Positions 23,858 through 30,445 of a DNA stretch of 34,052 nt are shown here, piece after piece. The DNA comes from an uncultured Lachnospiraceae bacterium (GTDB lineage Bacteria > Bacillota > Clostridia > Lachnospirales > Lachnospiraceae): the NCBI GenBank assembly GCA_945787565.1, contig CALZIE010000010.1, positions 1 to 34,052 of the forward strand, in the 5' to 3' direction. The notes under the pieces are model-generated. The model worked only from the letters and a program-made list of their open reading frames with translations, ran no database searches and was not told where the DNA came from. Numbering within the stretch: the stretch's first letter is position 1; every line of letters starts with the position of its first letter. The translations under genes and the position numbers were made by a program.

Positions 23858-25021
23858 TTACTCAAAACGAATGTTTAATATGCCATCTTCTAACTTTGCT
23901 CCTGCAATGCTTAAGTTTGCAATTACGGATGGAAGCGGTATGTTACGCTTGAAGTTCTGAACTTTGATAATCACTTCTTCTTCGTTGGCATACAGATCAA
24001 ATTCATCTTTCTTTACAAATGGAAGCGATACTTTTAACTGATATCCGCTATCGGTCTTTTCAAATACCTCGCTTTGTGTCTTACGCAGAACCTCACACAA
24101 ATGGTCATCTTTAAGGGAATCGCTGATAATATGATCTAAGGCACTTAAACCGTTCATATCGGTATCATACCATTTCAGCCGATAGATTGGCATTTCACCA
24201 AATACATCTTCTAGCTCCCTGATATACTGCTGCTGTACCAGTACCCATTCGTCAAAGAAGGAATCATTCGTTTCCTTTGGAAGAATACGGTTGATAAATA
24301 CGGCATCTACGTTAAAATTATACAAATTCATATACATATAGTTGCGCTTCGTCTCTTCCACTACCATCTTCTCTGGTATGGTTACAAGACGGATGGAACA
24401 GTTTTCCCTGTCTTTTAACATCTTCTGCAGCTCATATAACTTCTGGTACAATCTCTCGATATCGTTCATTGCTTCTGTATTCGGCAACTCTACCTGAAAG
24501 ATTCGCTTGGATACCGGACGTAAGACTTTTACAATTCCTTTTCCTAGTGGGAAGAATTTCTCCATCACCCACGAAAACAGTTCCGGAAATTTAAGAAGAG
24601 AGAGCGTCTCTCCGGTCGGCGCACAGTCTACAACAAGCAGATCATATCGGTTGGCTCTATCAATCTCCTGAATCCGGATTAAGGAGAACAATTCCTCGAT
24701 TCCTGGAAACAGTACGATATCTTCTAAATCATCCTCATTTACCTTTCCTGCCGGAAGCATATTTCGAATTGCATTCTCGATTGTAGCATAATGCTCTGAC
24801 ATCTCATAGTTTGGATCGACCTCTAATGCATAAAGATTTTCAGCTACCTTTGTTTCTTCTTTTCCAATCGGCATCTCAAATAAATCTGCTAAATTATGCG
24901 CCATATCGGTACTGATAATTAAGGTCTTCTTTCCCTGCAAAGCTGCCTTTCTTGCATGTGCCGCTGCCACTGTCGTCTTTCCTACACCGCCTTTGCCGGT
25001 AAAAATCATGATTCTTCCCAT
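23858..25021 (-). CDS. ArsA/Get3-type ATPase with C-terminal HSP20-like domain (copy 2)
   Basis: 387 residues, clearly a paralogue of the other copy: GKGGVGKT (8-15), STDMAHNLADLFE, VDCAPTGETLSLLKFPELFSW and an HSP20-like C-terminal part (LKVSLPFVKKDEFDLYANEEEVIIKVQNF, ending ILNIRFE). It is the first gene of the operon; its stop overlaps the ribosome site of the small protein gene. GAAAGGAG precedes the ATG. As two different paralogues are made from one mRNA, a heterodimer is a reasonable guess. The upstream region at 25220-25261 carries a copy of the palindrome seen before the MarR gene. Confidence 0.86.
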   Translation of the reverse strand: MGRIMIFTGKGGVGKTTVAAAHARKAALQGKKTLIISTDMAHNLADLFEMPIGKEETKVAENLYALEVDPNYEMSEHYATIENAIRNMLPAGKVNEDDLEDIVLFPGIEELFSLIRIQEIDRANRYDLLVVDCAPTGETLSLLKFPELFSWVMEKFFPLGKGIVKVLRPVSKRIFQVELPNTEAMNDIERLYQKLYELQKMLKDRENCSIRLVTIPEKMVVEETKRNYMYMNLYNFNVDAVFINRILPKETNDSFFDEWVLVQQQYIRELEDVFGEMPIYRLKWYDTDMNGLSALDHIISDSLKDDHLCEVLRKTQSEVFEKTDSGYQLKVSLPFVKKDEFDLYANEEEVIIKVQNFKRNIPLPSVIANLSIAGAKLEDGILNIRFE

Positions 25022-25219
25022 AAAAAACTCCTTTCTAACTGCTCTATTTATTCTTCGTCCTTGAATTTAAATCCAATCCATTTTCCATTTATACTGCTCT
25101 ACGGTATTTACAAGCGTCCATTTCTGGTCTTCTACATAGACTTAACTTCTGCTCGTCGCCTCTGCTTGATTTTCATGTCCTAAAGACAGTCTTTTTCTTA
25201 TGATTTCATTCGTTCACCA
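25022..25219. other. Leader of the ArsA operon, no convincing gene
   Basis: About 200 bases separate the ArsA copy 2 start from the operator-like sequence. Only frames under 20 codons occur on the minus strand. I see no clear hairpin of terminator type and no known RNA family. Confidence 0.4.
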
Positions 25220-25261
25220 TTTGAATAGTTCGGTTTTTGAATAGTTCGAATCTCGAAGTAT
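25220..25261 (-). promoter_or_regulatory. Operator-like sites before the ArsA operon, matching the MarR site
   Basis: ATAGTTCG (25241-25248), five bases and CGAAGTAT (25254-25261) repeat the 8-5-8 layout of the palindrome at the MarR promoter, with one mismatch between arms. A further half-site ATAGTTCG lies at 25225-25232, so a 13-bp direct repeat (CGAACTATTCAAA on the minus strand) occurs 16 bp apart. No clean -10/-35 pair was found here. Confidence 0.55.
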
Positions 25262-25274
25262 TTAGTTAAATAGT

Positions 25275-25307
25275 GGGGATATACCAAAATTCATTCTGGC
25301 ATATCCC
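25275..25307 (-). terminator. Hairpin after the MarR gene
   Basis: GGGATAT-ACCA and TGG-CATATCCC arms form a stem around a 10-base loop just after the MarR stop at 25315. The T-run is poor on both strands, so termination is uncertain. Confidence 0.35.
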
Positions 25308-25314
25308 TCCATCT

Positions 25315-25812
25315 TTATTCGATCGTGATCTTCTTTACACGTTTTTCTTTCTTCTCTTTTTCCTCTACTCGTTTCTCTGGGTCTGTTCTTAAGATTTTCA
25401 TAACCTTATCTATGACTTTAAAAGCGGTTTCTTTTTCCTCTTCTGTAAGGGAACCAAAGATCTCTTCTCCATAATAGCTAAGCTCATCCATCACCTTTTT
25501 AAAAAAGTCATTCCCCTTTTCTGTCAGCTCGATTGTCACAACCCTTTTATCATAAGGACTTCTCTCTCTTTTTAACATTCCCTTCTTCTCAAGCCTTGCA
25601 ACCACTCCGGTCGCAGTATTAAGCGGCGCCTGCATGTATTCGGCAATCCTTGTCATGTTCACGCTCTTTTCCCGGTATACTAATAAAAGAGTGAAAATCT
25701 CGTTTTTCGAATAATCTAAAAACATGCTTCCCCATTCTTCCGGGAAAAATAAGAACTTTACCTGATCAATATACTGAAAGAATAATGTCTCTATCGTTCT
25801 TTTCTCTTCCAT
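25315..25812 (-). CDS. MarR-family transcriptional regulator
   Basis: 165 residues with the winged-helix core of MarR: MTRIAEYMQAPLNTATGVVARLEKKGMLKRERSPYDKRVVTIELTEKG (about 53-100), including the wing with D-x-R. The C-terminus is a highly charged Lys/Glu tail. Its own promoter carries a perfect inverted repeat, so autoregulation is likely. A near copy of that repeat before the ArsA operon, immediately downstream on the same strand, makes that operon the probable target. The ligand is not evident. Confidence 0.88.
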   Translation of the reverse strand: MEEKRTIETLFFQYIDQVKFLFFPEEWGSMFLDYSKNEIFTLLLVYREKSVNMTRIAEYMQAPLNTATGVVARLEKKGMLKRERSPYDKRVVTIELTEKGNDFFKKVMDELSYYGEEIFGSLTEEEKETAFKVIDKVMKILRTDPEKRVEEKEKKEKRVKKITIE

Positions 25813-25832
25813 CTCAATGGGCTTCCTTTCAA

Positions 25833-25888
25833 ATACTTCGTCTTTCGAAGTATATTTTCATTCTACGCTCGAAGTAATTATTTGTCAA
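25833..25888 (-). promoter_or_regulatory. MarR promoter and perfect palindromic operator
   Basis: On the minus strand TTGACA (25888-25883), a 17-base spacer and TAGAAT (25865-25860). ATACTTCG (25833-25840), five bases and CGAAGTAT (25846-25853) form a perfect inverted repeat just downstream of the -10 box. A further half-site (CTCGAAGTAAT, about 25868-25878) lies inside the spacer. The layout fits autorepression. Confidence 0.72.
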
Positions 25889-25917
25889 TATAAATTTACA
25901 AATTTTTGAAATATCTT

Positions 25918-26877
25918 TTATGCTCTTACTACGTTGCGTTCTTCTCCGTTTACAAATGCCTTCATATTTTCAAAAACTTCTTTGGCACAGCGTTTTCTTG
26001 CTTCTACGGTTGCCCATGCGATATGAGGAGTGATGATTAACTTATTGCTGTCCTGTATCTGTAGTAATGGATTCGTTTCTGTCATTGGCTCCACGGTAAG
26101 AACATCAAGACCTGCTCCGCCGATCTGATTTTCTAATAATGCTTTCGCAAGTGCTGCCTCATTTACAATCGGACCTCTTCCTAAGTTTAATAATACTGCA
26201 TCCTTCTTCATTTTCTTAAACTGCTCTTCATCAATTAAGTTTAATGTATTATCATTTAATGGAGCATGGATGGAAATGATATCGGACTTTTCAAGCAGTT
26301 CGTCTAATTCCACTCTTTCATAATCGGAGTTGTTGTTCTTTCCAGATGTAGAATAATAGATGATATGGCATCCGAACAGTTTTGCTACCTCCGCTACTTT
26401 TCTTCCGATTTCACCAAGACCGATAATCCCCCATGTCTTGCCCACTAATTCATGGAATTTCATATCGAAGTTTGTGAACACATCGCTCTTTGCATAGGCA
26501 CCGGATTTTACAAACTGATCATAGTAGCTTAATTTTTCATATACATAGAATAATAAGGAGAAGGTATGCTGCACAACGGACATCGTAGAATATCCTTTTA
26601 CATTCGTTACTGTAATACCACGTTCATTTACATATGGAAAATCTACAATATTCGTACCGGTTGCCGTAATACAGATTAATTTTAAATTCTTTGCATACTT
26701 TAACGTCTCTTCATTCATTGGAATCTTATTAACGACGATAATGTCTGCATCCTCAATACGCTTTGCGTTTTCCTCTTTATTGGATTCCGGATAACTTACT
26801 ACCTCTCCGATGGATTCATAAATGGATAAATCCACGTCATCTCCTAACGTGTTTGCTTCCATAATTACAATCTTCAT
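25918..26877 (-). CDS. D-2-hydroxyacid dehydrogenase (NAD-dependent)
   Basis: 319 residues. The Rossmann motif is GLGEIGRKVAEVAK (about 154-167). Catalytic positions are the Arg in NLGRGPIVNE, a Glu in LTVEPM, and the His in PHIAWAT. It reduces or oxidises a D-2-hydroxyacid such as glycerate or a keto acid; substrate specificity cannot be read. It resembles HprA-type glycerate dehydrogenases. An unusual ribosome binding layout precedes it, where AAAGGAGGA (26919-26927) is separated from the ATG by a 9-bp-stem hairpin. Confidence 0.88.
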   Translation of the reverse strand: MKIVIMEANTLGDDVDLSIYESIGEVVSYPESNKEENAKRIEDADIIVVNKIPMNEETLKYAKNLKLICITATGTNIVDFPYVNERGITVTNVKGYSTMSVVQHTFSLLFYVYEKLSYYDQFVKSGAYAKSDVFTNFDMKFHELVGKTWGIIGLGEIGRKVAEVAKLFGCHIIYYSTSGKNNNSDYERVELDELLEKSDIISIHAPLNDNTLNLIDEEQFKKMKKDAVLLNLGRGPIVNEAALAKALLENQIGGAGLDVLTVEPMTETNPLLQIQDSNKLIITPHIAWATVEARKRCAKEVFENMKAFVNGEERNVVRA

Positions 26878-26927
26878 GTCTTTTTCTTAGCAAAGCATTC
26901 CTCTTACTCTTTGCTAATTCCTCCTTT
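26878..26927 (-). promoter_or_regulatory. Ribosome site separated from its start codon by a hairpin
   Basis: On the minus strand AAAGGAGGA (26927-26919) is followed by a perfect 9-bp stem (TTAGCAAAG/CTTTGCTAA, 26917-26887) with a 13-base loop, and then nine bases to the ATG at 26877. If the hairpin folds, the ribosome site and start codon come to a normal distance of about 11 bases. The loop also contains AAGAGGAATG, giving a three-codon ORF (ATG CTT TGC TAA). Confidence 0.45.
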
Positions 26928-26932
26928 CTTTA

Positions 26933-27547
26933 TTAAAAATGCTTTAGTTCCTCAAAGGAATCAATTACCTGATCATAGCAATCGCATTCACCGAATCCAT
27001 ATCTTGCATAGACAAATGGAATACCGGCTTCTTTTGCTGCCATCTGATCTCCTTTTGTATCTCCTACATAAATCGGGTCTTTTAACTGGTTTCGTTCCAT
27101 CACAAGACGGATATTATCAGCCTTTAATAAACCAGTTCCGCCTGGACATTCAAAATCCGTAATATACTGTCCTAACTGATGCGCTTCCAAAAATGATTCA
27201 ATATAACCGCTTTTGCAGTTACTTACAATGAACAGCTTATAACGCTTGCTTAACTCCTTAAGCGTACCTTCCACATCTCCTAATAAGATGCCGCCATGCT
27301 CTGCTAGATACGGACACTGCTTCACAACGCATTCTTCCATTGTCTGTAATGCCGTCTCTTCTGGCACGCTAAGAAAGAGTTTTACTGCGATTTCTTCTAA
27401 TGGCAGTCCGTAAAGTGCCTTTAATCTTTCTGCTGTAATCTCATCGGTGATGGTTGGATTTTTTCCGGCTACTTCCTTCCATACGACCGCTGCTGCCTTT
27501 GTGGAATCCCACATTGTTCCGTCTAAATCAAAAATAATACTGTCCAT
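26933..27547 (-). CDS. HAD-superfamily phosphatase (PGM-beta/phosphoglycolate-like)
   Basis: 204 residues with the four HAD motifs: DLDGT (7-11), VSNC near residue 108, a Lys in GLLKADN, and YVGDTKGDQMAAKEAG near 160-175. A cap of helices lies between motifs I and II. It hydrolyses a small phosphate ester; the substrate is not evident. It is 14 bases downstream of the second HAD gene and likely cotranscribed with it. Confidence 0.85.
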   Translation of the reverse strand: MDSIIFDLDGTMWDSTKAAAVVWKEVAGKNPTITDEITAERLKALYGLPLEEIAVKLFLSVPEETALQTMEECVVKQCPYLAEHGGILLGDVEGTLKELSKRYKLFIVSNCKSGYIESFLEAHQLGQYITDFECPGGTGLLKADNIRLVMERNQLKDPIYVGDTKGDQMAAKEAGIPFVYARYGFGECDCYDQVIDSFEELKHF

Positions 27548-27561
27548 ATTTACTCCTATCG

Positions 27562-28173
27562 CTATGTTTCTATCCTGACTCCCATTCTGCGAAGTTCCTC
27601 TTTTGCCTGATCTGGCTGGGTAAATAAAATAGTATGAAAGCCAAAGTTCTTCGCTCCCTCTATATTCTCCTTCCGGTCATCTAAAAATACAGACTCGTCT
27701 GGGAGAATCGGATATGTATCTAACAGTGCCTGATAAATGGCCGGTTCCGGCTTTATCGTCTTTACCTCATAAGAAATAATCTTTCCATCTACATATGGCA
27801 TAAAGGTAAAGATATCCTTTACATAGGAGAAATTCTCTTCTCCATAATTAGATAGCAGATAAATCGAATACCCTGCCTCTTTTAACTGCTTTACGAATTC
27901 CTTTGCATATGGAAACTCCACAACCATTGTGCTCCGATCTTTATAAAACAGGCGGATTTCCTCTTCTATTTCCGGATCCAGTGCTACGCATAATTCTATG
28001 ATTTCTGGCATTGTTTTTACTCCCCGGTCCACTTCATTCCAGTAAGAAGACAATACCGTAGCTTTTGCAATCCGTTCGTTTATCTCTTCTGTAAAACCAA
28101 GTTCTTTGATATATTCCTTCCAGCGAAATTCTGCCAGTACTTGTCCTATATCAAAAATGATGTTCCGAATCAA
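27562..28173 (-). CDS. HAD-superfamily hydrolase, probable TTG start
   Basis: HAD motif I appears as IFDIGQVL in place of the usual DxDGT, with the variant seen in YihX-like glucose-1-phosphate phosphatases. Later motifs are YLLSNY (II), KTIKPEPAIYQ (III Lys) and SVFLDDRKENIEGA (IV). The start TTG at 28173 has GGAGGG six bases upstream, while the in-frame ATG at 28191 overlaps that site, so TTG is preferred, giving 203 residues. It is first in a two-gene HAD operon. Confidence 0.8.
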   Translation of the reverse strand: MIRNIIFDIGQVLAEFRWKEYIKELGFTEEINERIAKATVLSSYWNEVDRGVKTMPEIIELCVALDPEIEEEIRLFYKDRSTMVVEFPYAKEFVKQLKEAGYSIYLLSNYGEENFSYVKDIFTFMPYVDGKIISYEVKTIKPEPAIYQALLDTYPILPDESVFLDDRKENIEGAKNFGFHTILFTQPDQAKEELRRMGVRIET

Positions 28174-28209
28174 AATGTTCCCTCCCTGCATTATTTTTCC
28201 TTGCTTTGA

Positions 28210-28238
28210 ATTATATACGACTTAGTCGAAAAAATCTA
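28210..28238 (-). promoter_or_regulatory. Possible promoter of the HAD genes with small palindrome
   Basis: TATAAT on the minus strand (28215-28210) with a weak -35 TAGATT (28238-28233). The 11-bp palindrome CGACTTAGTCG (28218-28228) lies in the spacer and may be an operator. Confidence 0.4.
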
Positions 28239-28288
28239 TCTTTTTTGTTATTCTCGCCTTTTTTGGCATACACCATAAATTGCCCCTT

Positions 28289-28315
28289 TTGACTCCTTCT
28301 TAACTATGTTATAAT
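28289..28315 (+). promoter_or_regulatory. Probable luxS promoter
   Basis: TTGACT (28289-28294) and TATAAT (28310-28315) with a short 15-base spacer, 47 bases before the luxS start. Confidence 0.5.
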
Positions 28316-28361
28316 GGCACAAGCAGGATTTGATTACATACTAACAAAATGGAGGTTTTTC

Positions 28362-28841
28362 ATGAAACAGATTGCAAGTTTTACAATTGACCATATGAAG
28401 TTATTACCGGGAGTTTATGTATCCCGCAAGGACCATGCTGGCAGCGAAGTGATTACAACTTTTGATATCCGCATGACACGTCCGAACTTTGAACCAGTTA
28501 TGAATACTGCAGAAATGCATACGATTGAACATTTAGCAGCGACTTATCTAAGAAATCATGCGGACTTTGGCAATAAGATCATCTACTTTGGACCAATGGG
28601 ATGCCGTACTGGATTCTATCTTCTATTAGCAGGTGATTATGAGTCTTCTGATATTGTAGAGCTTCTAACTGGCATGTATGAATTCATCCGTGATTTTGAA
28701 GGAGAAGTTCCTGGTGCTGCTGCTGTAAACTGTGGAAACTACTTAGATATGAACCTTCCAATGGCACGCTACTTAGCAGACAAATTCTTAACAAATGTCC
28801 TTTACTCCATTACACCGGAGCATTTAGTTTATCCTCAGTAA
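28362..28841 (+). CDS. luxS: S-ribosylhomocysteine lyase LuxS
   Basis: The ATG at 28362 follows GGAGG by 7 bases; the longer frame from 28314 overlaps the promoter. The 159-residue protein has the metal-binding motif HTIEH (H53, E56, H57), the active-site C81 (GCRTGFY) and the third metal ligand C124 (NCGNYLD). It cleaves S-ribosylhomocysteine to homocysteine and DPD, the precursor of autoinducer-2, as part of methyl-cycle recycling. It is monocistronic, with two hairpins downstream. Confidence 0.96.
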   Translation: MKQIASFTIDHMKLLPGVYVSRKDHAGSEVITTFDIRMTRPNFEPVMNTAEMHTIEHLAATYLRNHADFGNKIIYFGPMGCRTGFYLLLAGDYESSDIVELLTGMYEFIRDFEGEVPGAAAVNCGNYLDMNLPMARYLADKFLTNVLYSITPEHLVYPQ

Positions 28842-28851
28842 ATCCAGAGTT

Positions 28852-28903
28852 CGTTTTTCTCGTTTGCACCACTTGACCTGGTGAATCGGAGAAAAACGTT
28901 TTT
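28852..28903 (+). terminator. luxS intrinsic terminator
   Basis: CGTTTTTCTC (from 28852) pairs with GAGAAAAACG (28889-28898), followed by TTTTT. An inner stem GCACCA/TGGTG adds stability. Confidence 0.75.
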
Positions 28904-28923
28904 AGGTATTTATCACAGGATTT

Positions 28924-28998
28924 AAAAAATAGGCAGGTTCTTTCTTTTGCGGACATAAAAATGCTGTCTGCAAAAGAAAGAATCCTGCCTATTTTTTT
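28924..28998. terminator. Strong bidirectional terminator between luxS and the CDF gene
   Basis: AAAAAATAGGCAGG and CCTGCCTATTTTTTT arms continue inward through TCTTTCTTTTGC/GCAAAAGAAAGA, giving a stem of about 30 pairs with T-runs on both strands. It separates luxS from the convergent exporter gene. Confidence 0.85.
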
Positions 28999-29088
28999 AC
29001 CTTGAATGCCTCTGCGTTTATCTTATCTCAGTTATCTTATCTACATAATCTGTTTCTAATTTACTTTGTACACATAATCCCTTCCCTT

Positions 29089-30012
29089 TTATTTCAGAAC
29101 AGTCCTTGGATTGACGTGGACCATGCAGTGTTTTACATTGACGAACTGTGACTCTACTGCATCATGGACATGTTCCGCAATTGCATGAGATTCACTTAGC
29201 TGCAGCTCGGAATCTGCTGCAATCTCAATATCCACATAGATTTTTGCTCCAAAAAGGCGGGTTCTGATGTCATCAATCTCAATTACGCCCTGCTGCATTA
29301 AAACTACCTGCTTCATCTGCTTTACTAGTTCCTGATCGCAGGATTTATCCACCAGCTTATCAATGGAATCTTTAAAAATATCATAGGATGCTTTCATAAT
29401 AAAGAGACAGATTACCACACTTGCAATTGCATCCATTACCGGTATTCCAAGTCTTGCCCCAAAGATTCCTATAAATGCTCCGATTGAAGAAAGGGCATCT
29501 GATCTATGATGCCAGGCATCTGCCATTAACGCTCCGGAATTAATCTTCTTTGCTGCCACCTTTGTAAACTGGTACATCCATTCCTTTATCAGAATGGAAA
29601 GAACGGCTGCTATTAGCGCAAGCCTTCCCGGAATAAGTAGCTCTCCATAATTTCCAGATGTAATCTTTATCATTCCTCCATAACCGATTCCAATGCCCGT
29701 AGCACACAAAATGACAGCAAGCAGAATGGATGCCACACATTCAAACCGCTCATGGCCATACTGATGCTTCTCATCTGACTTTTTCCCTGCTATCTTAACC
29801 CCGATTATAACAATAATCGTGCTAAATACATCCGATGCCGAATGAACTGCATCTGATACCATGGCACTGGAATTCGCCAGTATTCCTGCAAGCAGCTTAA
29901 ACATGGATAACGCAATGTTTATAAGAATGCTTATAAGGGAGACTCTCATGGCAATCCGCTCATCTCCTGCCGTTTTTAAACCAATACCTTTCTTCGTATT
30001 TGTCTGTTCCAT
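29089..30012 (-). CDS. Cation diffusion facilitator (CDF) metal exporter, likely Ni/Co
   Basis: 307 residues with about six membrane helices in residues 28-205 and a cytoplasmic C-terminal domain (about 210-305). Metal-site residues are HSASD in helix 2 (VSDAVHSASDV) and HHRSD in helix 5 (ADAWHHRSDAL), an H-x3-D plus H-x3-D pattern. It exports divalent metal in exchange for protons. The NiCo riboswitch in its leader points to nickel or cobalt as the physiological signal, so the name czcD would be loose. GGAGG lies before the ATG. Confidence 0.9.
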   Translation of the reverse strand: MEQTNTKKGIGLKTAGDERIAMRVSLISILINIALSMFKLLAGILANSSAMVSDAVHSASDVFSTIIVIIGVKIAGKKSDEKHQYGHERFECVASILLAVILCATGIGIGYGGMIKITSGNYGELLIPGRLALIAAVLSILIKEWMYQFTKVAAKKINSGALMADAWHHRSDALSSIGAFIGIFGARLGIPVMDAIASVVICLFIMKASYDIFKDSIDKLVDKSCDQELVKQMKQVVLMQQGVIEIDDIRTRLFGAKIYVDIEIAADSELQLSESHAIAEHVHDAVESQFVNVKHCMVHVNPRTVLK

Positions 30013-30107
30013 AATTAGTTACCTCCATAATCTGTGTTGTTTGAATCAATCAATTCCACTATTTGTGAAAGATAGCTCTATGGCACTTGCAATGCTCCGA
30101 ATAGGAT

Positions 30108-30153
30108 AAAAAATACACCTATGGAACAATAAAGTAAACTACTGTCCCACAGA
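30108..30153 (-). terminator. Expression-platform terminator of the NiCo riboswitch
   Basis: On the minus strand TCTGTGGGACAGTA (30153-30140) pairs with TATTGTTCCATAGG (30131-30118) over 14 pairs including G-U, followed by a T-run (30113-30108). The 5' arm contains the conserved last part of the aptamer, so terminator and aptamer cannot form together. Confidence 0.75.
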
Positions 30154-30227
30154 TGCGATATAAAATAGCGCTCTGCTGCCGCCTAAACGGCCCGGCCTCA
30201 CGGATCTTAATCCATTGCCTGCTCAGT
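30141..30227 (-). ncRNA. NiCo (czcD) riboswitch aptamer
   Basis: On the minus strand the conserved elements occur in order: ACTGAGCAGGCAATG, a first hairpin (ATGGAT/ATCCGT), GCCGGGC with a second hairpin, GGCAGCAGA, a third hairpin, then ATCTGTGGGACAGT closing the four-way junction. This matches the NiCo riboswitch consensus as I recall it, including the outer ACTG/CAGT stem. Binding of Ni2+ or Co2+ should stop the following terminator and switch the CDF exporter on. Confidence 0.9.
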
Positions 30228-30256
30228 TTGTACTGTAGATTATATGCAGCGCAAAG

Positions 30257-30285
30257 AGTATATTACTAGTATGATATGCAGTCAA
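30257..30285 (-). promoter_or_regulatory. Promoter of the CDF gene and its riboswitch
   Basis: TTGACT (30285-30280), a 17-base spacer and TATACT (30262-30257) on the minus strand, about 30 bases before the aptamer. Confidence 0.65.
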
Positions 30286-30289
30286 CCCA

Positions 30290-30445
30290 AAAACGTCCAC
30301 TCCTTTTTTCTATAATCTCCTTGGTGGATGCATTTTTTCTTCTTCCATGAATATATTGTAAAGGAAACCTTGCTTCCTTGTATGCCTTGAAACAGGGAGG
30401 CATACAACTTATGGGAATCAAAGCATTCTAAAAGGAGGGATCCTT
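30290..30445 (+). other. Leader of the N/Q-rich protein gene
   Basis: An inverted repeat TTGTATGCC/GGCATACAA spans about 30380-30408 with a loop of about 11 bases and no T-run; it may be an operator or an mRNA stem. A strong ribosome site AAAGGAGGG follows at about 30431. No certain promoter boxes were identified. Confidence 0.4.

Noticed and set aside
25022..25200. Short leader peptides upstream of the ArsA operon
   Set aside because: Frames of 10-14 codons occur but none has a proper ribosome site or an attenuator hairpin next to it.
28191..28191. ATG start for the HAD gene at 28191
   Set aside because: It sits over the GGAGGG ribosome site that is correctly placed for the TTG at 28173.
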